Assembly: GCF_047511655.1 (NCBI RefSeq)
Contig: NC_133391.1
Coordinates: forward strand, 106,305,384 to 106,369,383
Direction of reading: 5' to 3'
DNA from: Castor canadensis
Taxonomy: Eukaryota > Chordata > Mammalia > Rodentia > Castoridae
Length of the DNA stretch: 64,000 bases
Below are positions 49,148 through 59,825 of this stretch, in pieces (within the stretch, counting starts at the first letter, position 1; each line of letters starts with the position of its first letter). A program made the translations under genes and the position numbers. Under the pieces are notes generated by a model. It was not told the origin of the DNA. It saw only the letters and a list, made by a program, of their open reading frames with translations, and made no database searches.

Positions 49148-49291
49148 CTGTTACATGGATGAATTAAAACATCCTTATTTCTTAAGCAGTTGGTGTCTTA
49201 CTATAAAGAATGGTGCAGCAAATCCAGATCCAAAATACAAGGTCATCATAGCCAGTAATCGCCATTTGTTTTCCACTGAAAATGGAATATT
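49148..49291 (-). other. COX7C: COX7C exon 2 (rest of the coding region, stop and start of 3'UTR)
   Basis: The acceptor reads CCCAACAG before the first exon base at 49291. The stop codon TAA is at 49177-49175, followed by 27 nt of 3'UTR. The donor reads CAG|GTAACT, with GT at 49147-49146. The stop codon lies less than 50 nt from the last exon junction, so nonsense-mediated decay is not expected. Confidence 0.88.
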
Positions 49292-50229
49292 CTGTTGGGA
49301 GAGAAAGCAAGAAAAATTGAACCTCAAGTTATTTAATTTTATAGATCAAAAGATAAGTGCAAAAAATATATTAAAAACAAAAATACATATTTTACATAAT
49401 CAGGTGCACATACAACTAGACGACAAGAAGTATTTGGCTTTACTCAAATCAGGCAAGTTTTAAGGCCATAAGTGTAAAATAGCAAGAAATGTTTTAGAAA
49501 ACTGAAAAAATTTACTCGGCAAAGTAGCCATTTTACAAACAAAACGCACCACTGTGGTTGACTGTTTATTAGAAACTGGCCATCTAGTACTGAGCGAAGT
49601 CAACCACACTACAAAGTTAGACTTTTTCATAACCGAGCAGCCATATCGTCTACATCCTTTCTCTGCCCTTCACTAGGCCTCGTGTGACCCTACCATAACT
49701 ACTCCATTTAGGTTAGTAACGTGGGCTAAATGAAGGAGGAGGGTTAGTTAGTATTTCTAGTTTACCCAAGTACTTAAAAAAGGGTTTACACACAACCACC
49801 GGCTCTCATTTCTCCTCGGTTTCCAGTGACCTTCACCACAGCCCGATACCCTCCAACTCGGCTTAACCACAAGCGGCCGCGGTCTCCGGGCCTTGCAGCT
49901 CGGGGAAAGGATGAGTGGGGTGGCGTGGGGAGGCGCGGCCGCTGGCTCACCTGCGTACCTGTCCACTCTTCCTGTCGCTACGCGCCGGGGTCGGCCTTTC
50001 TCCTGGCCCTAGGGCATCGCAAGGCTAGCCTGTGCCTCGCTCGCGTTCTAAGCTCGCCAAGCTCCTCTCCACAGCACGTAGGCGGCCTTGGAGGTGAGCG
50101 AATTGCGACCAGGTATCCCCTTCCCCAACGAGGTAGGGCCCCTCACACACTAACCTTCCCCGGGCCTTCCTCATAGTGGCTCCGACGGACCACAGAGGTT
50201 GTGAACCTCCGGATGCTGTGCCCCAACAT
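49175..50229 (-). CDS. COX7C: Cytochrome c oxidase subunit 7C, mitochondrial precursor (two coding exons)
   Basis: The coding sequence joins 50229-50155 (25 codons) to 49291-49175 (38 codons plus TAA), giving 63 residues, the usual length of this family. The product is a small nuclear-encoded subunit of respiratory complex IV in the inner mitochondrial membrane. Residues 1-16 ([16 protein letters not shown]) are a basic, hydroxylated import presequence. The mature chain starts near SHYEEGPGK, followed by [10 protein letters not shown]. One hydrophobic span (about residues 37-57, rich in G, A and F) is the transmembrane helix, and the tail RHQLLKK is basic. Exon 1 ends AAG|GTTAGT, and exon 2 begins after CAG, so the intron is phase 0 and 863 bp long. 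The ATG is chosen because it opens the presequence and sits just inside the CpG island. The frame is undamaged and introns are present, so this is the parent gene and not one of the processed copies common in mammals. Identification is by recognised family sequence; no database search was run. Confidence 0.96.
49292..50154 (-). other. COX7C: COX7C intron 1 (863 bp)
   Basis: GT-AG intron, phase 0. Its first 320 bp or so (about 49830-50154) lie in the CpG island and include two GCGGCCGC octamers (49873-49880 and 49935-49942). The remainder is AT-rich unique sequence with no repeat that I recognise. Confidence 0.85.
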
Positions 50230-50285
50230 GCCGCTGTTGGAAGCTCTGCAAAAAGACGCAGAGATGTCAAGCGGAAGAAAGGCCC
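50155..50285 (-). other. COX7C: COX7C exon 1 (5'UTR plus presequence codons)
   Basis: The coding part is 50155-50229. The donor GT is at 50154-50153 (AAG|GTTAGT). The transcription start is not visible directly. A pyrimidine run read on the minus strand as CCTTTCTTCC (50282-50273) overlaps the ETS core and is a plausible start, which would give a 5'UTR of about 45-53 nt. The 5' boundary is therefore inferred. Confidence 0.7.
50272..50277 (-). promoter_or_regulatory. ETS/NRF-2 (GABP) core near the COX7C start
   Basis: The minus strand reads CTTCCG within a pyrimidine run. GABP/NRF-2 sites are common at promoters of nuclear-encoded respiratory subunits. The short core is only weak evidence alone; its place at the inferred start gives it weight. 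Confidence 0.5.
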
Positions 50286-50394
50286 TCTCTAGGCCAAGTC
50301 CTCCTTGCCTCACGACCTTGTTCCCTAGAGCGCGAAAGGGAAGATGGGAAATAGGGCAGAGCCTTTCGGGAAACGCGACAGGCGGGCTCTCAGG

Positions 50395-50412
50395 ATTATG
50401 GGAATTGTAGTT
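50395..50412. promoter_or_regulatory. ZNF143/STAF-type motif, copy 1
   Basis: The plus strand reads ATTATGGGAATTGTAGTT; the reverse complement has the core ACTACAATTCCCAT. This is the long promoter motif attributed to ZNF143/STAF. It sits about 115-120 bp upstream of the inferred COX7C start. Confidence 0.78.
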
Positions 50413-50443
50413 CATAACTTTCCCGCTCCTTGCCTGCCAGGCA

Positions 50444-50463
50444 GCATTGTGGGAAATGTAGTC
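50444..50463. promoter_or_regulatory. ZNF143/STAF-type motif, copy 2
   Basis: The plus strand reads GCATTGTGGGAAATGTAGTC; the reverse complement has the core ACTACATTTCCCACAATGC. It has the same orientation as the first copy and starts 49 bp away. Two same-facing copies suggest real selection on the promoter. Confidence 0.78.
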
Positions 50464-51350
50464 TAGTGCCGGGCTCTGGGAGGACCAGAGCCTGGGGATT
50501 CTTAACCAGCATTCAGACCTGAGTGCATTGCTTGAGCTCAAATTTAGGTTTCTTGGGACCTGTTTCCAGAAACGATTTTGTTAAGTGAAGCAACATGAAA
50601 ATAAACCTCTGCAACATGAACATAAACCTCTTTTAAAAACATGAATATATCCCAAATTTCTAATTTGTAGTACTTTGCCTATATTGAGAAATGTGTGATA
50701 TGATCTTAGAAGAGAAAACAAAGCATAAAAATAACCAAATACATCACATAACGAATTTCAGAGAAAAAAACTGAGTTGAAGTGCTGTGGGGCAGATTCTT
50801 GATGATATAAGGAACTGAATATAACAGGAGGGGAAGAGCAGAGAGCATTAAATTCTGGTATGAGTAGGACATGCTGGGGTGCGAAGAGGGTGAGCAGCCT
50901 CTGACACCTGAAGCTGGCCTGGACTAGGAGTAAACACATGCTTCACAGACTACCAACATGGCACAAGGCCACTTTGGTTGTTACGGGTGGATTAAGAACA
51001 GCATAAGCCACTGTATAATCATATCTGAACATCAGTAAGAACATAATAAATTTGGTCTAAATCTGTCTTTGTATTTGGTGAAATAATTTGGCCAAAAGCA
51101 GCTTCTTTACATAGTGAACTGTATCCTAGCTTGATGTGTAAACAAATTGTAACCAAGTAAGTAAGTCTTGCAGCCAAAAACAAAAATTGAACTTCAGCAA
51201 GCCACAGGATCAGGCATATAAAATACATATCATATATATCATCAGACATGTATATTTATGGTCTTATCTGCTCTGATTTTTTACATATATGTGTATGTAT
51301 ATATATATAATTAAACATAGCTGTAAATTCCAAATTCCTTTGATTAAGAT
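50464..51350. other. Unique DNA upstream of COX7C
   Basis: Outside the CpG island and AT-rich. A 21-bp unit GCAACATGAAAATAAACCTC(T) at 50590 is repeated once with one change at 50611-50631. No gene is visible on the plus strand. Confidence 0.5.
50590..50631. repeat. 21-bp tandem duplication upstream of COX7C
   Basis: Two copies of a 21-bp unit, differing by one base (GAAAATAAACC versus GAACATAAACC). Confidence 0.9.
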
Positions 51351-51360
51351 CTGGAGTCTG

Positions 51361-51435
51361 ACCCAAACAATGTATGCACATATGAATAAATGAATAAAGA
51401 AAAAAAAGAATTAAGGAAAGGAGAAAAAAAAAGAG
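51361..51435 (+). mobile_element. Tiny L1 3' end insertion with target-site duplication
   Basis: ACCCAAACAATGTATGCACA then TATGAATAAATGAATAAAG and an A-rich tail form the last ~50 bp of L1 plus its tail. CTGGAGTCTG flanks it at 51351-51360 and 51436-51445. It seems to have landed at the start of an old LTR piece. Confidence 0.85.
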
Positions 51436-51600
51436 CTGGAGTCTGTTCTGTTCTGAATCTGGTTGGACTCCCTGTGACTACTTTCACTAAGAAAGTGTGG
51501 CAGAAGTGATATTCTTCTAGTGTCTTGCTCATATGTAGCAATATTGGCAGCTTCCTTCCTTGCCTTTTGGAACACTTACATACCTACGTGCACAAACACA
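51436..51600 (+). mobile_element. MLT1-type (MaLR) LTR fragment
   Basis: CTGAATCTGGTTGGACTCCC, GTGACTACTTTCACTAAGAA and GCAATATTGGCAGCTTCCTT are closely matched at 53015-53120, so both come from one LTR family. Confidence 0.6.
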
Positions 51601-52362
51601 CACCTATAAAATGTGTACTATACATAACGTAAATGCTAACCTTAGCCAATCAATTTTTTCTGTATGTCACTTCCCTTTCTGCACTTTAAATACAATCTGT
51701 ACACGTGATAGGGTGAAGCATTCTGAATCATCATTAGTCTGAAATACTTATGGTCCTAAAACCTTTTTCTCATTCAAGTACATTTTGTTTAACTGGTCTT
51801 ATTTTTTCTTCTAACACCATAAACATCATCGTATGTGATTCAGTATCATCATATTAACTTCTGCATCTTGGTTTCCTAAGATTTGAGACGAGAATCAATG
51901 TACCAAGTCCATAAGTATTTGTGCTATTTTAGTGAACTTGGTCTCCCTTATTTCTCTGAATAAACTCAGTGCTCATGACAGGTGTGTTTCTAGTAGTCTG
52001 TGACTAAGGGCGTTGAAAAGAAACCAGTGATAACTGAGCCCAGGAACATGGTGTTAGTATAGATTGTAAAGGTCCTGCTGACTTAAGTGTCATGTTTGTC
52101 ACCTGCTGGAGAGTGTCTATTGCCCTAGATGGTTAACTTTTGCCATAGTAATACACAGTTCAAATGAGACCTAAGTTTTGTTTGAAAACAGGGTATATAA
52201 CATATAATTTAATCTTTTTACAGTTATTGAAAGAGAAAAACATGCTCCTTCATCACTCAGAAATAAAGCATTAAAAAATGTTTCATTTCTACAATTAGCT
52301 TCCTATTGAATTAGGATATGTGTGTGATTGGTGTCTTCCTCTTAATACGTAGAAGGTATTTT
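51601..52362. other. Unique intergenic DNA
   Basis: Nothing recognised. Confidence 0.45.
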
Positions 52363-52560
52363 TTGGACTGGTGCTGGGGTTTGGAACTCAGGATTTGATG
52401 CTTTCTAGGAAGACTCTATCACCTAAGCCACATGCCTAGACCTTTTTGCCTTTTTTGGTTTTCAGATAGTGACTCCCACTTTTTACCTCAGACCGAGATG
52501 CCTCCTACCTCTCTCTCAAGTATGTGGGATTACAGGTATACACTATCATGCCTAACCCAT
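52363..52560 (-). mobile_element. Composite ID-like/B1 SINE
   Basis: Antisense ID-like head (GACTGGTGCTGGGGTTTGGA, ATCACCTAAGCCACATGCC), then antisense B1 (AGTATGTGGGATTACAGG). Confidence 0.8.
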
Positions 52561-52829
52561 GATCTTCAATATTTTAAATGCTTCACTCAGTGCATTTTCA
52601 TGTTAAAAGTTTTTAACTATAATTGGAAATATTTTCACATTTAATAAGTAGGGATTCTACTTTTCAGTCTAATGCAAGTAACATCACCTATAGGTTTGGT
52701 CCATTATTGCTTCTAATTCACATTGAGATTCCTCTGTGTAATAGGTTGGAGATTCTGGAATATGGCTTCAGAATTGTCTGACTCCTTATGGACTCTGGGG
52801 CAAATTAAATATAGCTGCAAATCCTTTTG

Positions 52830-52975
52830 TGTTTTGTTTTATTTTTGGAGACAGGATCTTGCATGTCATCTGAGCTGACCTGAAATTCCAGCTAGCCTGA
52901 AACTTGAGATCCTCCTGCCTCACCCTTCCAAGGGCTGGGATTACAGATGTGAGCCACCACACCTAGTTCTGTAAA
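52830..52975 (-). mobile_element. B1-type SINE
   Basis: TTTGGAGACAGGATCTTGCA, AGATCCTCCTGCCTCACC and GGGCTGGGATTACAGATG are antisense B1 words. Confidence 0.85.
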
Positions 52976-52989
52976 TTTTTTTAATCAAG

Positions 52990-53440
52990 AAATGAGGTCT
53001 GTCCTTCTCTCCTGAATCTGAATGGACTCCCCGTGGCTACTTTCACTAAGAGAATATGGAGAAAACAACAGTTGCCAGATTCCTGCCCAGATGTAACAAT
53101 ATTGGCAGCTTCCTGCCCCACCGTTTGGAACGCTTTCACTTGGAGCTCTGAGCCTTTGTGAGGAAGTTTGCTCTGCTGGGATGGCCTCCTGGAGAGTTAG
53201 TTCCTGAGAAACCAGAGAAGACAGAGGCGCACAGGGAACTAAGCGATGTGCTATCTTGATCCCTCAGTTACTCCCAGGCACCAAATAGCATTGAGTGACC
53301 CCAGGCAGTGCTATGGGGCAGTGCAGAGTTGCACAAAATGTTAATCTATAGATTTGTGAGATGTAATAAAATGATTGTTCTTTAAAGCCATTAAGTTTAG
53401 GGTAGTTTGCTTTGCTATGTAGCAATCAAGGATACTTAGA
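52990..53440 (+). mobile_element. MLT1-type (MaLR) LTR
   Basis: The 5' part matches the LTR piece at 51436-51600. The 3' part (GTAATAAAATGATTGTTCTT, AAAGCCATTAAGTTTAGGG, TTTGCTATGTAGCAATCAAG) keeps the MLT1 3' terminus order. Confidence 0.7.
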
Positions 53441-53860
53441 AGTATCATAGTTGCTTTATTTAAGGAAATCACCCTTTTTAACTAGCCACCATGAGAAATC
53501 CCCAGTTTCTCTTCATCAATCTGTAGATGAGAATTTGGTCATGTCATTTAGAATATTAACCTTAGCTTAATATATATCTTTTTCTCAAGTCATGCTTATA
53601 TGGCAATTCTCCAGGTGTAATAAAGTTAACATATCAGGACATGAAAGGACAGGAACTAGAGTAGTTCTATTTGATGGTCTTACAACAGCTTTGGCAAACT
53701 TTGGAGAGTGCTATCCACTCTGAGAAATGCCCTTTCCAGCTTTTTGATTCTCAGTGAATTGAAGGTATATCAGAGTGGATTAAAAGTGGCTGTGATCACA
53801 TTCTCTTGGCAAAATTACCAACATTTTTATTATTGTCTAGATACTACCAATATAATCAAT
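53441..53860. other. Unique intergenic DNA
   Basis: Nothing recognised. Confidence 0.45.
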
Positions 53861-54016
53861 TTTTCTTTTTTTCTTTTTCCTTCTTTCTCTTTCTTTCTTC
53901 TTCTTCCTCCCCCCTCCTCCTCCTTCTTCTTCATTCTTCCTTTTTCTTTACTCTCCCTCCCTCCCTTCCTCCTCCCTTCTCCCTTCTTCTTCACTCCTTT
54001 CCTTCCTTCCTTTTCT
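53861..54016. repeat. Long polypyrimidine tract, CTT/CCT-rich
   Basis: About 155 bases of almost pure C and T on the plus strand. The reading frames across it are low-complexity artefacts. It abuts a SINE. Confidence 0.92.
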
Positions 54017-54325
54017 ATTGGTGCTGGGGCTTGAACTCAGGGCTTCATGCTTGCTAGGCAAGTGCTCCACCACATGGGACAACTCTTTTTGATTTAGGTT
54101 ATTTTTCAGATAAAATATCACATTTTTTTGCCTGGGGCTGGCCTTGGACTGAGATCTTCCTACCCATGCCTCCTGCATAGTTGGGATCGCAGTAATGAAC
54201 CACCAAGGACTGGCTTGTTTATTGAGGTAGGGTCTCAGTAACATTTTGCCAAGGCTGGCCTTTATCCTCCAAGCTGCCTCCCAAGCTGTGATAATTGGAG
54301 TGAGTCACCATGCCCAGACCCTAAA
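54017..54325 (-). mobile_element. Composite ID-like/B1-dimer SINE
   Basis: Antisense ID-like head (GGTGCTGGGGCTTGAACTCA, TGCTAGGCAAGTGCTCCACC), then two antisense B1 units (GGTAGGGTCTCAGTAACA before the second). Confidence 0.88.
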
Positions 54326-54719
54326 GTATGTTCTTCGTAATTATTTCAAAATATTTTCTTAAGAATACTTTTGTCAGTAAGACAATCTGAGCACAAAGGG
54401 ACATTTTGTATTAGTCTTTTATGTTTTCCTTAATTACTAATTAGAAGCCAAGAAATAAATTAGTTTAAGACCATAATTATGGGTGGAAGAAAAGTTTAAA
54501 GAAGTCTAGTAATATTCCCTTTTTTAAAATAGATGATGTGATAAATTAGAGATGATTATAATTTCCTTGTAACTCTTCCCATTGAATGGCAAAATATGAC
54601 ATGTCTTTTCTTGACCTTGGTTACCAGCTCAACAATAGAATTCAATAGAGCAACATTCTGAAGCTAGCTCATCAAAATGCTTGCCATTTCCATTTAGGCA
54701 ACTTAGAATGTTTCCTCAC
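54326..54719. other. Unique intergenic DNA
   Basis: Nothing recognised. Confidence 0.45.
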
Positions 54720-55115
54720 ATACAATTCTAACTATCCTAAGACTTTCAGAACAAGAGGAGGTCGAAGCTATCTATTGGAGAACCCACATGATAGTGAGGA
54801 GGCTGGGGAAGGGGGAAGAAGGAGAGAAAGATGAGTCAGGAAGAAGAGAGAGAGGGAGAGTCAAGCAAGAAAGAGAGAGGAAGGAGAGGGTTAGTGAAAG
54901 ACCCTCTGGCCAGTCCCTGCTGCTCCTGGCATCCCGGCCCTGGCACCAGACGTGTGAGTAAGGGACCCTTCAGGTGACTTCAGCCACATCCATTGTTGTC
55001 TACAATTTTATGAGCCCATCAGCCACAGAGCCATAAGACAACATAGCACTTGTTGGCTTGAAACTACCTCATTTGGGATAGTTTGTTATAAGGAGTAGAA
55101 GCCCACAGCAGGTAT
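54720..55115 (+). mobile_element. MLT1-type (MaLR) LTR with purine-rich insertion
   Basis: Outer parts keep LTR order: GAGAACCCACATGATAGTGA at the left, CAGGTGACTTCAGCCACATC, ATCAGCCACAGAGCCATAA and TTTGGGATAGTTTGTTATAA at the right. A GA-rich tract (about 54796-54900) sits in between. Confidence 0.6.
54796..54900. repeat. GA-rich polypurine tract
   Basis: About 100 bases of nearly pure purine with AGAGAGAG runs. Confidence 0.85.
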
Positions 55116-55855
55116 CATGCACTATTTCTTATGCAAGGACAGCAATCTATATTCATATCATGCTGGCAAGAAAAATGTGAATCATTCTAGAGAAACTTTG
55201 GACTCAGTATAATACACTTACCCTATAAAATTCATTTTAAGAGAAATGATACGTTCATGAATTGATTGTTGGAAAACACAAAACATCTTTATAGATATGA
55301 GATTTACTCCAAAGTTATATTTTAAAAATAAAATCCAATTATTTTAAGTAGTGAATAGAGTGTATCTCACAGAATGAATAATGTATTTTCTAGAATCATG
55401 GATGAGTCTTTGGAGACTGAAATTATATTATATAAAACAGTATAACTAAAAATTAAAATATAATATTTGTCATTTCTCTCAGAAGCTACCATATTAGATT
55501 TTTAAGGATTAGGTTCAAGTTTTTTTATAAAAATTGTTTATTGACAAAATTACATTTTTCAACTTACATTGAAAAGTTCAAGTAAACAAATTTCTTTTGG
55601 TCTTAAGTTTATTTAACTTGCTATGGTAATGTTCAAATCAGGATCTGTGTTAGCATCTATCTGAAAATTTACATTTATAAGTGGAAAATATGTTGTCAGA
55701 AAAAAAGGAGAAAATGTGATGTCACTGAGGCAATTAAGGTTGGGAAATGTTCTGTTTATCTTCTGAGTGACTTAATGGTGACCTATTGAAAGAGAAATTT
55801 CTACAAAAAGTGATTACTTGATCATACTATATATTTCCATCTTCATATTGTTTCT
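55116..55855. other. Unique AT-rich DNA
   Basis: Nothing recognised. Confidence 0.45.
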
Positions 55856-56140
55856 GATCCTTTCTTTTTTTCTCCTACTGTATTTTTCAAAACTGTGCCC
55901 ATTTTAGTTTCCCTAAGAAGCCTTCCTAACACTCCTGAAAGGATGCCATTTCTCTTTAAGATTATCTAGAATTTAACTCATAATATTCTTATGGTAATAA
56001 TATGCACTATAATTAGTTATGCTTCTCTCTTCTTATTAGGCTATAAGAATCTTAAGAAACAGAACTGTGTTTTAATTATCTTTGTGTCCTGTCACATGGT
56101 AAGTAGTCAATAAATTTGTGTAACAGAAATAAATGGATAA
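55856..56140 (+). mobile_element. L2 LINE 3' end
   Basis: AAGAAGCCTTCCTAACACTC, TTATCTTTGTGTCCTGTCAC and ATGGTAAGTAGTCAATAAAT follow the L2 3' end closely, including the terminal CAATAAAT. Confidence 0.7.
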
Positions 56141-56301
56141 ATAATGTTGTGTTCACTACAAAGTGGCCCTACATTGCTTCAACAGATTGGTCCCTGGTGC
56201 AAAATAGTTATTTTTGCAGTTGTGTCATAGTGCCATTAATTCTTACACTGTTAACATATATTAATAACAGCTAATATTGCCAAGTTTTTATCATTTACTT
56301 T

Positions 56302-57067
56302 ACATATAAGGTCTTTTTATAATTTTGTTTTTACATTTACTCACATGTGTTATATTGTTTTTGTTCTCCGGTTTTGTTGAAGAGAAAACATAAGAGACAA
56401 TAAGGAAGAGAGCATTTTTGCTAGTTTGAGATAAAGATAACTATACAGACAGATTCCTAGCATTGCTTCCATGCACTTGTGAATTGCAACCCACATTGGT
56501 TCATCTCTATCAGAACTCTTTGCTATTTCCTGGTCCCCTTCCCATAGTGGCCTCTGCCAATTTAAGATTACTTTATTCATTCCTCTACAGTGAGCACATC
56601 AAATACTTTCAAGTTTTAGGTTTCCTTCCCTTTCCTATTCCTCCTGTGCATGTTCTCCCCTTAGTGTGTGACCCATGTCCAATAATATTAATGAATTTGT
56701 TATAGGTCTATCATCTACATATGAGGGAGAACATGTGATTTTTGGCCTTGTGAGCCTGGCTAACTTTGCTTAAGACGATGTTCTCCAGTTCCATCCCTTC
56801 ACTTGTGAATTACAAAATTTCACTCTTCTTAGTGTCTGGATAAAATTCCATTGTGTATGAACACCACATTTTCTTAATCCATTTGTCAGTAGTGGGGCAT
56901 CTTGGCTGTTTCCATAGCTTGGCTATTGTGAATAATGCTGCAATAAACATGGGTGTGCAGGTGCCTTGTAATAACCCGAGCTGCATTGTTTTGGGTATCC
57001 TTAGGAATGCTATTGCTGGATCATATGGCAGATGCATGTTTAGTTTTTAAGAAACATATAAGGTCTT
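56302..57067 (-). mobile_element. 5'-truncated L1 3' end with 14-bp target-site duplication
   Basis: ACATATAAGGTCTT is found at 56302-56315 and 57054-57067. Between them lies an L1 3'UTR and ORF2 C-terminus in minus orientation (residues YDPAIAFLRI and [20 protein letters not shown]). Divergence is higher than in the large young copies. Confidence 0.88.
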
Positions 57068-57215
57068 ATTTAATCCTTATGATATTCCTACAAAACAACT
57101 CTCACTATTTTCACTTTTATTTTATAGATAAGGCAACTGAGATTTATTCAGTGTGTTTAAGCAACTTATTTTGAGCTTCAACAGATACTAAATAGTAGAG
57201 CTGAGACTTTTAAAA
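57068..57215 (-). mobile_element. MIR SINE
   Basis: TAATCCTTATGATATTCCTA, TTTATAGATAAGGCAACTGA and AGTAGAGCTGAGACTTT follow antisense MIR order. The L1 before it landed at its edge. Confidence 0.65.
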
Positions 57216-58028
57216 AGATTTATTGACTTAATTTTATTGAAAGTTTACCAAACCCAAACTTTTGGGGAGGTAGGAGTTACATAGCATGACCCTGTGCCAA
57301 ATAAAAGGAGAATACATGTTAACAGGAGTGTGGAGATAAAGATGAAATTGCTCAAGATGTATTGGCTTGACCTTCAAAACAGGTGTTCCTGTAAACTATG
57401 AAACTAGGATGCATCTCATTGGGCACATTGACACCAACAAAACAACCTATTGCTGTGGGAAGGTTTAGCTGAAATCCCATTCTTCTAGCTTTAAGGCTCC
57501 ACCATAGGGGTGGGGGACATTCAAGTATTACTTCTAAAATGTCAGTCATTTTCAGATGTACAAAACAACGGCTGAGCCTTCTACAGCCTCAATATGTTCA
57601 CAGTCTCCACTCCCTCCTCCCCTGCCCAACAACATATTTCAGAGAAGTGACTAGCATTGGAACCAGGAGACCTAAGGTCTGTTAGAAAACTGGAATTCCC
57701 TCTCCAGCCATTCATGTCCTCAGAAAGTACAGACACCCCTCTCCACTCACATGCCCAGTATTCTAGAAAAGCCCCAGCCAAGCACATAACTGCTCTCCCC
57801 TCTCATTCCAGAGTATGCCTACTTGGTAAGTAGGTGGCAGGGTAGACATGAAAACCTTAATACAGAATTTCCAGGATGCTTGCTTCAGACAACGTAGAAC
57901 TAAGATTTACAACAAAATTCTGTCTGATTTCAAAGTCCCTGCTCATAAAATGGCCTGATTGAATTGTTTGGAATGTATGCTGTTCACATCCTAGGAGAAC
58001 AAGGATTTGGACTGAGTACAGATTCAAG

Positions 58029-58073
<45 letters not shown>

Positions 58074-58539
58074 AGGCTCTTCATGATTTACAGCTCTATC
58101 TCTGGCTGCAAGAGGCTGTGTAGATCTTTCAGGTAAGAGGTAGAGCCAGAGGTAGACTTTTCTCCAGTTTTTGGAGTCAGCACAGTTAGGTAGTGGAAAG
58201 ACAGACCAGACAATGAGGTCCTGTGGTCACTTACAATGACAATTGCACTAACCTTGTGTATCCATCACATCTCTATTGTCTTCTGGAAGACTGAAAGACT
58301 GGTTTGGGAGCCTTTAAGCAAATACAACTTTGGAAATGACATTTTCTCAGAGAAATCATATTTGCCAGAGCTTAGGTCTAAAGCTAAGTTCAGTGAGCCT
58401 GTCTTTTGCCCTCTCTCAGCTATTAAGCTGGCTTGGGGTTAGACCGCTGTTGAGGGATCTAATAGGCTCTGCTACACATATGGTGCCCCTTTACTGTAGG
58501 AGATGAGGAATTCTTGGAATCTTCTTTATTATTTTTACT
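57216..58539. other. Unique DNA with one TG microsatellite
   Basis: The TG run is at 58031-58071. Reading frames at 57352-57549 and 57581-57787 have no family features. Confidence 0.45.
58031..58071. repeat. (TG)n microsatellite
   Basis: Pure TG dinucleotides, about 20 units. Confidence 0.95.
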
Positions 58540-59825
58540 TAAAAACTAAACTCCTGAAAAATCAATGACCCAATGAAGAAATGAGCAAATGAACTGGATA
58601 GAGCTTTTTCAAAAGAAGAAGTCCAAATGGCTAAAAAAGAGAAAAAAAAAGAAAAAGAAACCACATAAAGAAATGCTCAACATCTCTGCCATAAAGGTAA
58701 TGCAAATCAAGACCACTTTAAAATTCCACTTTACTCCTTTTATAGAATGGCTACCATCAGGAACACAAACAACAAATATTGGCAAGGATGTGGGGGGAAA
58801 GGAACCCTCATACACTGCTGGTGGGAATGTAAATTATTACAACCACTATGGAAAAAAGTATGGCATTTCCTCAAAAATTAAAAATAGAACTGGCATATAA
58901 TCCAGCAATATCACTCCCCTAGGGATATACCTGAAGGAATGTTAAGTCAGGTTACAATAAGTGCACCTGCATACCCATGTTTATTGCAGCATTATTCACA
59001 ACAGCTAAACTATGGAAACAGCCAAGATGCCCCACTACTGATGAATGGATTAAGAAAAATGTGATATTTATATATAATGGAATTCTATTCCGTCATAAAG
59101 AAGAATGAAATTTTGTCATTTGCAGGTAAATGGATGGAACTGGAGAACATCATCTTAAGTGAAATTATTAGCCAGGCTCAGAAAACCAAAGGCCACATGT
59201 TTTCTCTCATATGTGGAATATAGACCCAATTCAAATATAAGCAATATTATGAAAAACAGGTTACACTAAGGGGAGGTCACATATGAGAGAGGGAGGGTAA
59301 AAGAAGGAAGTTAAGAAGGTGAACATGATTGATGTATTCCTATACAAGAATGAATATAGACTTTTTAAGCCGTTGAAATGGGCATAAGAACGGGACTAAG
59401 GTGGAAAGTAGAAAAATAAAGGGGATGAACCAAATATGCTTATAATACATATATGTGTGGAAATATCACAGGCAACATCCTGTATAGCTATCTTAAACAA
59501 ACAAAACTGCCATTTTTTGTTTTACAAAAACAGAGAACAGGAAAGTAAAACAGGTCCTATCTGGGGGGTGGGTACCAGTAGGGGGAATATAAGGAAAGGG
59601 GATCAGAGGATGGAAATATTCGTACATATATATGTAAATGGAAAAATGGGACCCGGTGAAACTATTCCAGGAATGTGGGGAGGGGAATAAAGGGGAATGA
59701 TGGAAGGGGTGAATTCAATTGTGATACATTGTAAGAAATTTCGTAAATGTCACAATATATCCCTAGTACAACAAAAATAAAAACAAAGTATAAAAATTGT
59801 AACAAAATAAGTAAAAAAATAAAAT
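58540..59825 (+). mobile_element. 5'-truncated older L1 (ORF2 C-terminus, 3'UTR and tail)
   Basis: Sense ORF2 C-terminal text (KEMLNISAIKVMQIKTTLKF at 58664 on; then ACACTGCTGGTGGGAATGTA) runs into an older-type 3'UTR. That 3'UTR includes GGGGAGGTCACATATGAGAG and TGTGATACATTGTAAGAAAT, and ends in A-rich sequence. The frame is broken. Confidence 0.82.

Larger units (their letters stand above)
49830..50400. promoter_or_regulatory. CpG island covering the COX7C promoter and 5' end
   Basis: CpG dinucleotides and G+C rise sharply here against an AT-rich background, as expected of a housekeeping promoter. The island spans the start codon, exon 1 and the first third of intron 1. Exact edges and the observed/expected ratio were not computed. 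Confidence 0.85.

Noticed and set aside
49757..50270. Open frames within the CpG island on both strands
   Set aside because: They overlap COX7C exon 1 and intron 1 in other frames; GC-rich sequence explains them.
48135..50285. COX7C as a processed pseudogene
   Set aside because: Introns with good splice sites, a CpG-island promoter and the intronic snoRNA show it is the functional locus.
50143..50541. A 132-codon minus-strand frame extending COX7C upstream of its ATG
   Set aside because: Only its end (from MLGH) matches the family. The upstream part crosses the promoter motifs and lacks similarity to COX7C.
53708..54057. Plus-strand frames with long Ser/Phe/Pro runs
   Set aside because: Translation of a polypyrimidine tract; no biological protein signature.
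56853..57050. Plus-strand frame with a hydrophobic profile
   Set aside because: It is antisense to an L1 ORF2 C-terminus between target-site duplications.
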